From: CAVRZJ01 sp964594125
GTDB lineage: Bacteria > Acidobacteriota > Thermoanaerobaculia > Thermoanaerobaculales > Thermoanaerobaculaceae
NCBI GenBank assembly: GCA_964594125.1
Contig: CAZQLL010000014.1
Span: forward strand, 1-64,000
Reading direction: 5' to 3'
Length of the DNA stretch: 64,000 nt
The notes beneath the pieces were generated by a model. That model did not search any database and was not told where the DNA came from. It was given only the letters and a program-made list of their open reading frames with translations. Positions 27,606 to 36,619 of this stretch are shown here, one piece after another; position 1 is the stretch's first letter, and every line of letters begins with the position of its first letter. A program made the position numbers and the translations under genes.

Positions 27606-28457
27606 ATGAAGCTGCTGGTGACCGGGGCGCGGGGGCAGCTCGGGCGGGCGCTCGAGCGGGCCGCCGCAGGCGCCGGACATCAGTTCGTCGGCGCGGATCT
27701 GCCCGAGCTCGACATCACCGACAGGGGCGCGGTGCTCGCGTGGGTGGCCGGCGCGCGGCCCGATGCGGTGATCAACTGCGCCGCGTTCACCGCCGTCGAT
27801 GCCGCCGAGACACGCGAGGCGGAGGCGCTGGCGGTCAACGGCGTCGCGGTGGGGCACCTCGCCGAGTCGGCGGACGCGGCGAGCGCCGTGCTGGTGCAGA
27901 TCTCGACCGACTACGTCTTCGACGGCGAGGCGGAGCGGGCGTACCGCGAGGACGATCCCGTCAATCCGCTCTCGGCGTACGGGCGGACGAAGCTGGCCGG
28001 CGAGCGGGCGGCCGCGCGCGCCCGCCGCCACCTGATCGCGCGCACCGCCTGGCTTTTCGGCGAGGGCGCGAACTTCGTCGAGGCGATCCTCGGCCAGATC
28101 GCCGCCGGGCGCGGGGAGCTCCGGGTGGTCGACGACCAAGTGGGCTGCCCGACGTACGCCGAGGACCTCGCGGCGGCGCTGCTCGCCCTGCTCGACTGCG
28201 GCGCGCACGGGACGCTCCACGCCGCCAACGCCGGCGCCACGAGCTGGTACGGCTTCGCCCGCGAGATCGTCCGCCTCTCCGGCGCCCACGTGAGCGTGGT
28301 GCCGGTGGGCAGCGCCGAGGCGCCGCGGCCGGCGCGGCGGCCGCGGCGGGCCGTGCTCGACACGGCGCGGCTGGCGGCGGCGCTCGGCGCGCCGCTGGCG
28401 CCGTGGGAGGACGCGCTCGCCCGCTACCTGCGCTCGCCCTGGCGGCGCCGCTGCTGA
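27606..28457 (+). CDS. rfbD: dTDP-4-dehydrorhamnose reductase
   Basis: 283 residues. LLVTGARGQLGRAL binds NADPH; ISTDYVFDGEAE and PLSAYGRTKLAGE are the RmlD signatures with the catalytic Tyr and Lys. It performs the last step to dTDP-L-rhamnose. The 3,5-epimerase gene rfbC that should act between rfbB and rfbD is not in the window. Confidence 0.93.
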   Translation: MKLLVTGARGQLGRALERAAAGAGHQFVGADLPELDITDRGAVLAWVAGARPDAVINCAAFTAVDAAETREAEALAVNGVAVGHLAESADAASAVLVQISTDYVFDGEAERAYREDDPVNPLSAYGRTKLAGERAAARARRHLIARTAWLFGEGANFVEAILGQIAAGRGELRVVDDQVGCPTYAEDLAAALLALLDCGAHGTLHAANAGATSWYGFAREIVRLSGAHVSVVPVGSAEAPRPARRPRRAVLDTARLAAALGAPLAPWEDALARYLRSPWRRRC

Positions 28458-28485
28458 TAAAGTGTCTCAAAATGAAGGACATGCC

Positions 28486-28514
28486 TTGACTGCGTGAAGC
28501 CGTTCACATACAGT
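28486..28514 (+). promoter_or_regulatory. Sigma70-type promoter of the 2-oxoacid oxidoreductase operon
   Basis: TTGACT, 17-nt spacer, TACAGT. The spacer holds a palindrome (28494-28507). The first gene starts at 28529. Confidence 0.65.
28494..28507 (+). promoter_or_regulatory. Rex-like (or CRP/FNR-like) operator inside the promoter
   Basis: GTGAA-GCCG-TTCAC, a perfect 5-bp-arm palindrome between the -35 and -10. The Rex consensus is TTGTGAA-N4-TTCACAA; 11 of its 14 fixed positions match. CRP-type sites (TGTGA-N6-TCACA) also fit partly. A bound repressor here would block the promoter. Confidence 0.5.
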
Positions 28515-28528
28515 GCGCGGGCGGGGGG

Positions 28529-29248
28529 ATGGTGTTCGGTCAACGCGTCACCGCCATCGTCGGGCACTTCGGCAGCGGCAAGACCGAGATCGCCGTCAAC
28601 GGCGCGCTGCGGCTCGCCGCCGAGGGCCGGCCGGTCACGCTCGTCGACCTCGACGTCGTCAAGCCGTACTTCCGCTCGCGCGCGGCGCGCGAGACGCTGG
28701 CGGCGCACGGCGTCGACCTGGTCGTGCCGGCCGGCGATACGATCTTCGCCGACCTGCCGATCATCGTGCCGCGGGTCCGAACGATGCTGCGCGACGAGCG
28801 CCGGCGCGTGCTGCTCGACGTCGGCGGCGACGACACCGGCGCGCGCGCGCTCGGGTCGATTGCCGACGCGGTGCCGCGCGAGGAGACCGACCACCTGCTG
28901 GTGCTGAACTTCAGGCGGCCGTTCACGGAGACCGTCGAAGCCGCGGTGACGATGATCCGCGAGATCGAGGCGGCGGCGCGGCTGCGGGTGACCGGCGTGA
29001 TCTCGAACACCCACCTGATGGGAGAGACGACGGCGGAGGTCGTGACGGACGGCTATCGGATGGCGGTGGCTACGGCGGCGGCCGCGGGGGTCCCGGTCGT
29101 CGCGGTCGCCGTCGAGGAAGCGCTCGCCGCCGAGCTGGCCGCCGCCGCGTTCGCCTGCCCCGTGTTCCCGCTTCGGCGGGTGCTGCGGCCGCCGTTCGCG
29201 CAGTCGCGTCCGCAGCGCACCTCCGGGCCGCCGTTCGTGCTTACGTAG
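28529..29248 (+). CDS. P-loop NTPase (CobQ/ParA-like) of the 2-oxoacid oxidoreductase operon
   Basis: 239 residues. Walker A is GHFGSGKTE, near the N-terminus, then TLVDLDVVKPYFRSR, a deviant SIMIBI-type switch. LLDVGGDDTGARAL and VISNTHLMGETT complete the fold. Proteins of this kind are found ahead of 2-oxoacid:ferredoxin oxidoreductase genes and may help cofactor or cluster insertion; that role is inferred. It is the first gene after the promoter at 28486 and ends 22 nt before the ferredoxin gene. Confidence 0.75.
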   Translation: MVFGQRVTAIVGHFGSGKTEIAVNGALRLAAEGRPVTLVDLDVVKPYFRSRAARETLAAHGVDLVVPAGDTIFADLPIIVPRVRTMLRDERRRVLLDVGGDDTGARALGSIADAVPREETDHLLVLNFRRPFTETVEAAVTMIREIEAAARLRVTGVISNTHLMGETTAEVVTDGYRMAVATAAAAGVPVVAVAVEEALAAELAAAAFACPVFPLRRVLRPPFAQSRPQRTSGPPFVLT

Positions 29249-29270
29249 CGACGAGGAAGGAGCCGGTAGC

Positions 29271-29504
29271 GTGTCAAACATCGTCATCGACCGCGACCTC
29301 TGCAAGGGGTGCGAGCTGTGCGTCCACGCGTGCCCGCAGAAGATCCTCGCGATGGGCCGCGAGATCAACGCGAAGGGGTACTTCTTCGCCGGCGTCGCCG
29401 AGCCGATGCGCTGCATCGGCTGCCGCCTGTGCTGCATCACCTGCCCCGACACGGCGATCACGATGCGGGTCTCCGGCACCATGTACCACTACTTCGCGTA
29501 CTAG
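29271..29504 (+). CDS. Ferredoxin-like subunit of 2-oxoacid:ferredoxin oxidoreductase (delta)
   Basis: 77 residues, GTG start after AGGAAGGAG. Two [4Fe-4S] motifs are visible: CKGCELCVHACP and CIGCRLCCITCP. Single small delta subunits of this sort pass electrons from the KOR/VOR core to ferredoxin. It is followed by a 189-nt spacer and then the alpha subunit. Confidence 0.9.
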   Translation: MSNIVIDRDLCKGCELCVHACPQKILAMGREINAKGYFFAGVAEPMRCIGCRLCCITCPDTAITMRVSGTMYHYFAY

Positions 29505-29511
29505 GGGAGCC

Positions 29512-29694
29512 ATGCAGATGGGTAGGATCGCGCTCGCGCATGCCACACGGATCTCGCCGGGTGCCGGGAACCGGGTACCGGGCGGCGAGGAGGCGGTGTC
29601 CGGTCTTGCGGCCACCGATCCCCGGTCCCGGGTCCCCGTCGCCATGTGGCTGCACGCCAGTGGCGAGAAGCAGGGCCGCCAAGGGAGCAGGTAA
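29512..29694 (+). CDS. Possible 60-codon micro-ORF bridging the delta-alpha spacer
   Basis: It starts just after the ferredoxin stop behind AGGGGAG (or at ATG 29518 with better spacing) and ends in TAATG, so its stop shares a base with the alpha-subunit ATG. The product is Arg/Gly/Pro-rich with no recognisable domain, and the CCGGGNN heptamer array lies inside it. It could be a chance frame or a leader that couples translation. Confidence 0.2.
   Translation: MQMGRIALAHATRISPGAGNRVPGGEEAVSGLAATDPRSRVPVAMWLHASGEKQGRQGSR
29557..29584 (+). repeat. Heptamer array (CCGGGNN x4)
   Basis: CCGGGTG, CCGGGAA, CCGGGTA, CCGGGCG in direct series. A second patch of similar 7-bp periodicity lies near 29620-29640. 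Confidence 0.75.
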
Positions 29695-30771
29695 TGGCGA
29701 AAAAGCTGATGAAGGGGTGCGAGGCGATCGGCGAGGCCGCGATCCGCGCCGGCTGCAAGCTGTTCTTCGGCTACCCGATCACGCCGCAGAACGAGATCCC
29801 GGAGTACATGGCGCACCGGCTGCCGCAGGTCGGCGGCAGGTTCGTGCAGGCGGAGTCGGAGGTCGCGGCGTCGAACATGATCTACGGCGCCGCCGGCTCC
29901 GGCGAGCGCGTCTTCACGTCCTCGTCGTCGCCTGGGATCTCCCTGATGATGGAAGGGATCTCCTACATCGCCGGCTCCGAGCTGCCGGTGGTGGTGGTCA
30001 ACATCATGCGCGCCGGACCGGGCCTGGGAGGCATCCTCCCGAGCCAGGCCGACTACTTCCAGGCGACCAAGGGCGGCGGCCACGGCGACTACCGCTGCCT
30101 GGTGCTGGCGCCGTGGTCGGTGCAGGAGGCGGCCGACCTCGTTCAGGACGCGTTCGACCTCGCCGATTACTACCGCAACCCGGTGCTCGTGCTCGGCGAC
30201 GGGCTGATCGGCCAGATGATGGAGCCGGTGGAGTTCCGCGCCGACCGGCAGCCGTGCAGGCCGCTGGCGCCCAAGACCTGGGCGGCGACCGGGTGCGACG
30301 GCTCGCGGCCGACCAACATCATCAACTCGCTGTTCCTCGACCCCGAGGTGCTCGAGCGCCACAACCAGAAGCTCAGCCGCAAGTACGCCGCGATGGCGCG
30401 CGACGAGGTGCGCGTCGCCGAGGTCGGAACGGATGCGGAGTACGACGTGCTGCTGGTGGCGTACGGCACCGTCGCCCGTGTCTGCTCGACGGCGCTGGAG
30501 GACTTGCGCGCCGACGGGGTCCGCGCCGCGCTGGTGCGCCCGATCTCGTTGTTTCCGTTCCCGTACGCGGCCGTACGCACCGCCGCGGAGCGCGCGCGGG
30601 CCGTGCTGGTCGTCGAGCTGTCGACCGGCCAGATGATCGAGGACGTCCACCTGGCGGTGCGCGGCAGCCGGCCGGTGCACTTCCACGGCCGCCAGGGCGG
30701 GATGCTGGTGAGCCCCGAGGCGGTGGCGGCCGCCGTCAGGAGGGTGCTCGCCGGCGAGCTGGAGGCTGTCC

Positions 30772-30779
<8 letters not shown>
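29694..30779 (+). CDS. vorB: 2-oxoacid:ferredoxin oxidoreductase, alpha subunit (VorB/KorA-like)
   Basis: 361 residues, a separate alpha subunit of the thiamine-dependent oxidoreductase that turns 2-oxoacids plus CoA into acyl-CoA, CO2 and reduced ferredoxin. Motifs: KLFFGYPITPQNEIPEYMA, FVQAESEVAASNMIYGAAGS, RVFTSSSSPGISLMMEG and NIMRAGPGLGGILPSQADYF. The closest style is the VorB/KorA type in four-subunit enzymes. Branched-chain 2-oxoacids or 2-oxoglutarate are both possible. ATG 29694 follows AAGGGAG. It overlaps the beta subunit by 8 nt. Confidence 0.9.
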
Positions 30780-31556
<777 letters not shown>

Positions 31557-31572
<16 letters not shown>

Positions 31573-32120
31573 TCATCGCCGGGTTCGGCGGGCAGGGCGT
31601 GCTGCTGGTCGGCAAGATGCTCGCCTACGCCGGCATGGCCGACGGCAAGGAGGTCTCCTGGCTGCCGTCGTACGGCCCCGAGATGCGCGGCGGCACCTGC
31701 AACTGCACGGTGGTGATCTCCGACAAGCCGGTCGGCTCGCCGGTGGTCGAGCGGCCGCGCGCCGCGATCGTCCTCAACCTGCCGTCGCTCGACAAGTTCG
31801 AGCCCATGGTCAAGCCCGGCGGCCTGCTGGTGATCAACAGTTCGCTGATCAACCGCGGCGCCCGACGCGACGACCTGCGGGTGGTCACCGTTCCGGCCAA
31901 CGAGATCGCCAACGGGCTGGGCAGCGCGCGAGCGGCCAACATGGTGGCGCTCGGGGCGTTCCTCGGCGCCACGCGCGCGGTCTCGCTCGACGCGGTCGAC
32001 GCTCTGATCCGCGACACCTTCGCCGGCAAGCCGAAGGTGATCGAGGTGAACCTGGCGGCGCTGCGCCGCGGCTGGGAGATCGGCGAGCAGGTCGCCGCGA
32101 TGGAGGAGGTGAAGGGATGA
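31557..32120 (+). CDS. 2-oxoacid:ferredoxin oxidoreductase, gamma subunit
   Basis: 187 residues. It opens with DVIIAGFGGQGVLLVGKMLA, the gamma-domain signature, and contains WLPSYGPEMRGGTCNCTVVI. ATG 31557 has GGAGGT upstream and overlaps the beta subunit by 16 nt; the stop overlaps the next gene by ATGA. It completes the four-subunit core. Confidence 0.92.
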
Positions 32121-32602
32121 GCGGGAGACCGTGCACCGACGCCGCGCCGCTCGACGGGATCCTCGCGACGTATCCGGCGGCGGAGCAGTCGCTGATCCAG
32201 GTGCTGCAGGACGTGCACCGCGCCTACAACTACCTGCCGTGCGACGTGCTCGCGCGGGTCGCCGAGGCGCTCGACGTGCCGCTCGCGAAGGTGTTCTCGG
32301 TGGCCACGTTCTACCGGGCGTTCTCGCTGGCGCCGCAGGGGCGAACGGTCGTCCGCGTGTGCACCGGAACCGCGTGCCACATCCGAGGTGCGGCGCAGCT
32401 CCTCGAGGAGCTCGAGCGCCGGCTCGGTGTCAAGGCCGGCGAGACCACCGCGGACATGGGGTTCACCGTCAAGACCGTCAACTGCGTCGGCGCGTGCGCG
32501 ATGGCGCCGGTGCTGATCGTCGGCGACAGGTACCACGGCGCCGCGCAGCCGGCGAAGATGGCGAAGTACCTGAGCGACGGAGGGACCGCACATGAGAATT
32601 GA
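32117..32602 (+). CDS. nuoE: NuoE-like (HydC-type) thioredoxin-fold [2Fe-2S] subunit
   Basis: 161 residues. The N-terminal helical part ends in ATFYRAFSLAPQG; the [2Fe-2S] ligands are in VCTGTACHIRGA (Cys-x4-Cys) and TVNCVGACAMAPV (Cys-x3-Cys). In Complex I and in soluble bifurcating hydrogenases this subunit takes electrons near the flavin site. Here it directly follows the oxidoreductase gamma subunit and overlaps it, so it probably links that enzyme to NAD(H). Confidence 0.92.
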   Translation: MSGRPCTDAAPLDGILATYPAAEQSLIQVLQDVHRAYNYLPCDVLARVAEALDVPLAKVFSVATFYRAFSLAPQGRTVVRVCTGTACHIRGAAQLLEELERRLGVKAGETTADMGFTVKTVNCVGACAMAPVLIVGDRYHGAAQPAKMAKYLSDGGTAHEN

Positions 32603-34484
32603 GTCCGCCGCTGCGTACGAGGCCTTCCGCGCCGCCGCCCGCGCCGCCGGCGCCGCGCACCGCTCCGAGGTGCTGGTGTGCTGCGGCACCGGGTGCCTCG
32701 CGAACGGGTCTCTCGAGGTCGCGGAGGCGATCGCCGCGCGGCTCGGGGAGCAGGGCGCCGCCGCCGAGGTCGGTACCTTCATGAAGAAGACGGGGTGCCA
32801 CGGGTTCTGCCAGCGCGGCCCGCTGGTGCTGATCCAGCCCGCAGGTATCCTCTACACCCAGGTGAAGGTCAAAGACGTCGCCGAGATCTGCGAGAAGACG
32901 ATCGCGAAGGGCGAGGTGATCCCGCGCCTGCTGTACCGGGATCCGGCGACGAAGAAGAAGGTCGAGCGCTACAACGACGTGCCGTTCTACGCCAACCAGA
33001 CGCGCGTGGCGATGCGCAACATCGGCAAGATCGAGCCGACCGACATCGCCGACGCGGTCGCCCACGGCGCCTACGCCGGGCTGGTCAAGGCGCTGGCGAT
33101 GACCCCCGAGCAGGTGATCGACGAGGTCGAGCGCTCGGGCCTGCGCGGGCGCGGCGGCGCCGGCTTCGCCACCGCGCGCAAGTGGCGCTCCGCCCGCAAG
33201 GCGCCGGGGGAGCGCAAGTTCGTCCTCTGCAACGGCGACGAGGGCGATCCCGGCGCGTTCAAGGACCGCTCGATCATGGAGGGCGACCCGCACTCGGTGA
33301 TCGAGGGGATCGTGATCGGCGCGTGGGCGGTCGGCGCCCACGAAGGGTACGTCTACGTGCGCGACGAGTACCCGCTCGCGGTGGTGAACTTGACGATCGC
33401 GATCGAACAGGCGCGGCAGCACGGCTTCCTCGGCGAGAACATCCTCGGCACCGGCTTCGCCTTCGACCTGAAGATCTCGCGCGGCGGCGGCGCCTTCGTG
33501 TGCGGCGAGTCGTCGGCGCTGATGCGCTCGATCGAAGGCCGGGTCGGCGAGCCGCGCCAGAAGTACGTGCACGCCACCGACAGGGGCGTGTTCGACATGC
33601 CGACGGTGCTCAACAACGTCGAGACGTATGCCGACGTCGGCGCCATCCTCGACCACGGCGCCGCCTGGTTCGCTGCGATGGGCACCGAGAAGTCGAAGGG
33701 TACGAAGGCGTTTTCGCTCGTCGGCAAGGTCAAGAACACCGGGTTGATCGAGCTGCCGATGGGGATGACGCTGCGCCGGATCATCTACGACATCGGCGGC
33801 GGCATCCTCGACGACCGGCCGTTCAAGGCGGTGCAGACCGGCGGGCCATCGGGCGGGTGCGTGCCGGAGGCGCTGCTCGACCTCCCGGTGGACTACGAGA
33901 AGCTCACCGAAGCCGGGTCGATGATGGGCTCGGGCGGCATGATCGTGATGGACGACCGCACCTGCATGGTCGACGTCGCCCGCTACTTCCTCAAGTTCCT
34001 CACCGAGGAATCGTGCGGCAAGTGCGTGCCGTGCCGCGAAGGGCTCAAGCAGCTCCTGGTGATCTACGACGACCTGATCGCCGGGCGCGGCCGCCCGGGA
34101 GACATCGAACGCATCGAGCGCCTCGCCGCCGGCATGCAGCTCGGCTCGCTGTGCGAGCTCGGCAAGTCGGCGCCCAACCCGGTGCTCTCGACGCTGAAGT
34201 ACTTCCGCCCGGAGTACGAAGCGCACATCCACGCTGGCGCGTGCCCGGCCGGGATCTGCCGCGACCTCACGGCCTTTGAGATCGTCCCCGAGCTCTGCAA
34301 CGGCTGCCACCTCTGCTTCAAGGCGTGCCCGGCGGACGCGATCACCGGCGAGGTGAAGAAGCTGCACACGATCCACCACGACAGGTGCATCTCCTGCGGC
34401 GCCTGCTACGACGTCTGCCCATCGCCGGGGGCGGTGAGCTTTTTCGCGAAGCAAGCGCTTGCAACCGCCAAGGAGGCTGTCTGA
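32592..34484 (+). CDS. nuoF: NuoF-like (HydB-type) NADH/FMN subunit with extra ferredoxin domains
   Basis: 630 residues, longer than Complex I NuoF and like HydB/HndC. In order: a thioredoxin-like [2Fe-2S] domain (VCCGTGC, TGCHGFC); the FMN/NADH core (LRGRGGAGFATARKW, NGDEGDPGAFKDRSIMEGDP); a SLBB domain; the [4Fe-4S] motif ESCGKCVPCREGL; then two C-terminal [4Fe-4S] motifs (CNGCHLCFKACP, CISCGACYDVCP). It should exchange electrons between NADH and ferredoxin, possibly by bifurcation. It overlaps the nuoE gene by 11 nt. Confidence 0.92.
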   Translation: MRIESAAAYEAFRAAARAAGAAHRSEVLVCCGTGCLANGSLEVAEAIAARLGEQGAAAEVGTFMKKTGCHGFCQRGPLVLIQPAGILYTQVKVKDVAEICEKTIAKGEVIPRLLYRDPATKKKVERYNDVPFYANQTRVAMRNIGKIEPTDIADAVAHGAYAGLVKALAMTPEQVIDEVERSGLRGRGGAGFATARKWRSARKAPGERKFVLCNGDEGDPGAFKDRSIMEGDPHSVIEGIVIGAWAVGAHEGYVYVRDEYPLAVVNLTIAIEQARQHGFLGENILGTGFAFDLKISRGGGAFVCGESSALMRSIEGRVGEPRQKYVHATDRGVFDMPTVLNNVETYADVGAILDHGAAWFAAMGTEKSKGTKAFSLVGKVKNTGLIELPMGMTLRRIIYDIGGGILDDRPFKAVQTGGPSGGCVPEALLDLPVDYEKLTEAGSMMGSGGMIVMDDRTCMVDVARYFLKFLTEESCGKCVPCREGLKQLLVIYDDLIAGRGRPGDIERIERLAAGMQLGSLCELGKSAPNPVLSTLKYFRPEYEAHIHAGACPAGICRDLTAFEIVPELCNGCHLCFKACPADAITGEVKKLHTIHHDRCISCGACYDVCPSPGAVSFFAKQALATAKEAV

Positions 34485-34567
34485 TGGGCTGCCACGGGCA
34501 CAGAAGTGGTTCGTGGTTCGTGGTTCGTGGCTCGGACCTCGCCCTCCCGGAGGTGCAGGAATGGTGA
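34484..34567 (+). CDS. Possible 27-codon micro-ORF spanning a heptamer array
   Basis: The ATG shares a base with the nuoF stop (TGATG) and has AAGGAGG 7 nt upstream, a very good ribosome site. The stop lies over the start of the next gene (ATGGTGA). The TGGTTCG array encodes SWFVVRGS. It may be a coupling leader, or a start that once served the next gene before repeat insertion. Confidence 0.3.
   Translation: MGCHGHRSGSWFVVRGSDLALPEVQEW
34507..34534 (+). repeat. Heptamer array (TGGTTCG family), nuoF to nuoG-like spacer
   Basis: Three TGGTTCG units and one TGGCTCG. Confidence 0.85.
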
Positions 34568-35322
34568 CGGTGACGGTGGACGGCAGGACCGTGAAGGTGC
34601 GAGAGGGGGCCACCGTGCTGGAGGCGGCGCGGGCGGCCGGGGTGCACGTGCCGACGCTGTGCCACATGGAGGCGCTCGAGCCGTGGGGCGGGTGCCGCCT
34701 GTGCCTCGCCGACGTCACGAAGAAAAGCTGGGACGGCTGGTGCAAGCTGGTCGTCTCGTGCATGTTCCCGGTCGAGGACGGGCTCGTCGTGATGACCCAG
34801 TCGGAGCGCGCGGTGGCGACGCGCAAGGTGGTGCTCGACCTTCTGCTCGCGCGCTGCCCGGACACGCCGCTGATCCAGAAGCTGGCGAGCGAGCACGGGA
34901 TCGAGCGGACGTCGTACCAGGAGAACCCGGAGCCCACCGACTGCATCCTGTGCGCGCTGTGCACGCGGGTGTGCGATCACATCGGCGCGTTCGCGATCTC
35001 GACGGTCAACCGAGGCGCCGGCAAGGAGGTGGCGCCGCCGTTCCACGAGCCGCCGCCCGACTGCATCGGCTGCCTGGCGTGCGCCGAGGTGTGCCCGACC
35101 GACTGCATCCCGTACGAGACGTCGGACGCGCGCCGGTCTATCTGGGGCAGGACGTTCGAGATGGTGCGTTGCCCGCAGTGCGGCCGCGCCCACATCACGA
35201 AGGAGCAGTCCGCGTTCTACGCCGGCCGCAACGGCGTCCCGGCGAGCTACTTCGAGACGTGCGACGCGTGCAAGCGGCAGCAGATGGCGCGCACGTTCGA
35301 GTCGCTGGCGGTGGCGCGATGA
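34561..35322 (+). CDS. NuoG-like Fe-S subunit (N-terminal part only)
   Basis: 253 residues. A plant-type [2Fe-2S] domain (CHMEALEPWGGCRLC, then a later Cys in VVSCMF) is followed by two [4Fe-4S] motifs (CILCALCTRVC and CIGCLACAEVCPTDC) and a zinc-ribbon-like tail (CPQCG, CDACK). It lacks the molybdopterin or H-cluster part of NuoG or HydA. Such short G-type subunits act as wiring between a NuoEF flavin module and a partner enzyme. Start ATG 34561 follows GGAGGTG. Confidence 0.85.
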   Translation: MVTVTVDGRTVKVREGATVLEAARAAGVHVPTLCHMEALEPWGGCRLCLADVTKKSWDGWCKLVVSCMFPVEDGLVVMTQSERAVATRKVVLDLLLARCPDTPLIQKLASEHGIERTSYQENPEPTDCILCALCTRVCDHIGAFAISTVNRGAGKEVAPPFHEPPPDCIGCLACAEVCPTDCIPYETSDARRSIWGRTFEMVRCPQCGRAHITKEQSAFYAGRNGVPASYFETCDACKRQQMARTFESLAVAR

Positions 35323-35396
35323 GGATCGTGGTTCGTGGTTCGTGGTTCGTGGTTCGAGAGGCCGCACGCCCGGAGCTTCGGCGGGAGGTGGCGTGA
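35319..35396 (+). CDS. Possible 25-codon micro-ORF spanning a heptamer array
   Basis: ATG overlaps the upstream stop (ATGA) and its TGA overlaps the next start (TGATG). The product contains IVVRGSWFVVRE from the TGGTTCG array. No clear ribosome site. Translation is unproven. Confidence 0.2.
   Translation: MRIVVRGSWFVVREAARPELRREVA
35329..35356 (+). repeat. Heptamer array (TGGTTCG x4), before the polyferredoxin gene
   Basis: Four perfect TGGTTCG units, preceded by a partial AGGATCG. Confidence 0.9.
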
Positions 35397-35839
35397 TGGA
35401 ACGCATCTACAAGGTGTCCGTGGAGCGGTGCATCGCCTGCGGCAAGTGCGAGCTGGCGTGCGCCTTCGCGCACGGCAGCGAGGGGAAGCCGGCGAAGACG
35501 CGGATCCACATTTTCCGCCGCGGGCCGGAGCTGGGGACGCCGGTGGTGTGCTTCCAGTGCCACGACGCCGCCTGCGCCGCGATCTGCCCGACCGCCGCCC
35601 TGGTGCGCAACGCGACGACCGGGGCGATCGACATGGCGCGCGAGCGCTGCATCTCGTGCCGCATGTGCGTCGCCGCCTGCCCGTTCGGGAACATGCTGTG
35701 GGACGAGGCCTACCGCTGCGTGCAGAAGTGCGACCTATGCGGCGGCGACCCGAAGTGCGTGCCGTTCTGCCCGACCGGGGCGCTGGCGTACGTGCCCGAC
35801 GGCGCGGCGGCGCAACGGCCCGAGCCGCTCGTGAGGTGA
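35396..35839 (+). CDS. Four-cluster ferredoxin (HycB/CooF/HydN-like)
   Basis: 147 residues. Four Cys-rich sites: CIACGKCELACAF, CFQCHDAACAAICP, CISCRMCVAACPFG and CVQKCDLCGG with CVPFCP. This pattern is typical of electron-transfer subunits beside formate dehydrogenase, CO dehydrogenase or aldehyde:ferredoxin oxidoreductase. No such catalytic gene is in the window, so here it is probably the ferredoxin-side partner of the preceding complex. Start ATG follows GGGAGG. Confidence 0.88.
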   Translation: MERIYKVSVERCIACGKCELACAFAHGSEGKPAKTRIHIFRRGPELGTPVVCFQCHDAACAAICPTAALVRNATTGAIDMARERCISCRMCVAACPFGNMLWDEAYRCVQKCDLCGGDPKCVPFCPTGALAYVPDGAAAQRPEPLVR

Positions 35840-35843
35840 GGAC

Positions 35844-35899
35844 GTCGAGCGTCGAGCGTTGTGAGTCGAGCGTTGAGCGTCGAGCATTGAGAGTTGAGA
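35844..35899 (+). repeat. Heptamer array (GTCGAGC/GTTGAGC family), eight units
   Basis: Eight consecutive 7-bp units: GTCGAGC, GTCGAGC, GTTGTGA, GTCGAGC, GTTGAGC, GTCGAGC, ATTGAGA, GTTGAGA. It begins 4 nt after the polyferredoxin stop. The rest of the 166-bp gap to 36005 shows only an 8-bp inverted repeat (GCGGAACG 35901-35908, CGTTCCGC 35982-35989). Confidence 0.85.
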
Positions 35900-36005
35900 A
35901 GCGGAACGGGCCAGGCGGAGGCGGGCCGTGTCCCGGCGGGGCGCTCCCTGGGGCGTCTCCCGACTGCGGACTCCCGCCACTCGTTCCGCGTCGCGGGGAG
36001 GTCCC

Positions 36006-36515
36006 ATGAGCTCGCGTGAGGCCGTCGTAGACATCCTCAAGAAGGCGTACCAGATCGAGGTGGACGGGTACACCTTCTACTCGATGACCGCCGACAAGGC
36101 GGACAAGCCGGCGGTGCGCGAGCTGTTCGCCAAGCTGGCGAGCGACGAGATGCAGCACCAGGCGTACCTGCGCGAGGTGCTCAGGCACTACGACGAGAAG
36201 GGCGCTGCCGCGTTCTCGCTCCACCAGCGGCCGCCCGAGCTGCGCGCATTCTCGCAGCAGGTGTTCTCGGACCAGTTCCGCGCGCAGGCGAACGGCGCCG
36301 CGTTCGAGACGGCCGTGCTGTCGGTCGGGATGACGCTCGAGTCGCGCGCCATCGCCTACTTCACCGGCGCGGCGGAGAAAGCGGCCGACAGCGAGGTGAA
36401 GGCCTTCTACGCCTTCCTCGCCGACTGGGAGAAGCAGCACCTCGAGGCGCTCAACACACTGTACGGAATGGTGCGCACCGACTTCTGGGAGCAGTCGGGG
36501 TTCGCGCCGTTCTGA
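36006..36515 (+). CDS. Ferritin-like / rubrerythrin-type diiron protein
   Basis: 169 residues of four-helix bundle. Carboxylate and His ligands expected of the family are seen as AYQIEVDGYTFYS, SDEMQHQAYL (Glu-x2-His), GMTLESRAIAYF and WEKQHLEALN (Glu-x2-His). There is no rubredoxin domain. Such proteins detoxify peroxide or store iron in anaerobes, which fits its place after an oxygen-sensitive Fe-S complex. Start ATG 36006 follows GGGGAGG. Confidence 0.85.
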   Translation: MSSREAVVDILKKAYQIEVDGYTFYSMTADKADKPAVRELFAKLASDEMQHQAYLREVLRHYDEKGAAAFSLHQRPPELRAFSQQVFSDQFRAQANGAAFETAVLSVGMTLESRAIAYFTGAAEKAADSEVKAFYAFLADWEKQHLEALNTLYGMVRTDFWEQSGFAPF

Positions 36516-36585
36516 TCCGCTACCCGAGCGGCCGCGCCTCGGTCGCAGGGCCGCCGCCGCGCCCGGGGTCGCGCGCCGCCGGTGG

Positions 36586-36591
36586 TAAGAT
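36586..36591 (+). promoter_or_regulatory. -10 element for the GTPase module
   Basis: TAAGAT. It overlaps the in-frame ATG at 36590, which argues that translation starts at GTG 36620 instead. Confidence 0.4.
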
Positions 36592-36619
36592 GCCGTCAAG
36601 GCACGAGGCGGAGGAAAGA

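Noticed and set aside
36590..36619. ATG start for the GTPase ten codons upstream of GTG 36620
   Set aside because: The ATG overlaps the TAAGAT -10 candidate, and only GTG 36620 has a ribosome site (GAGGAAAG) at proper distance.
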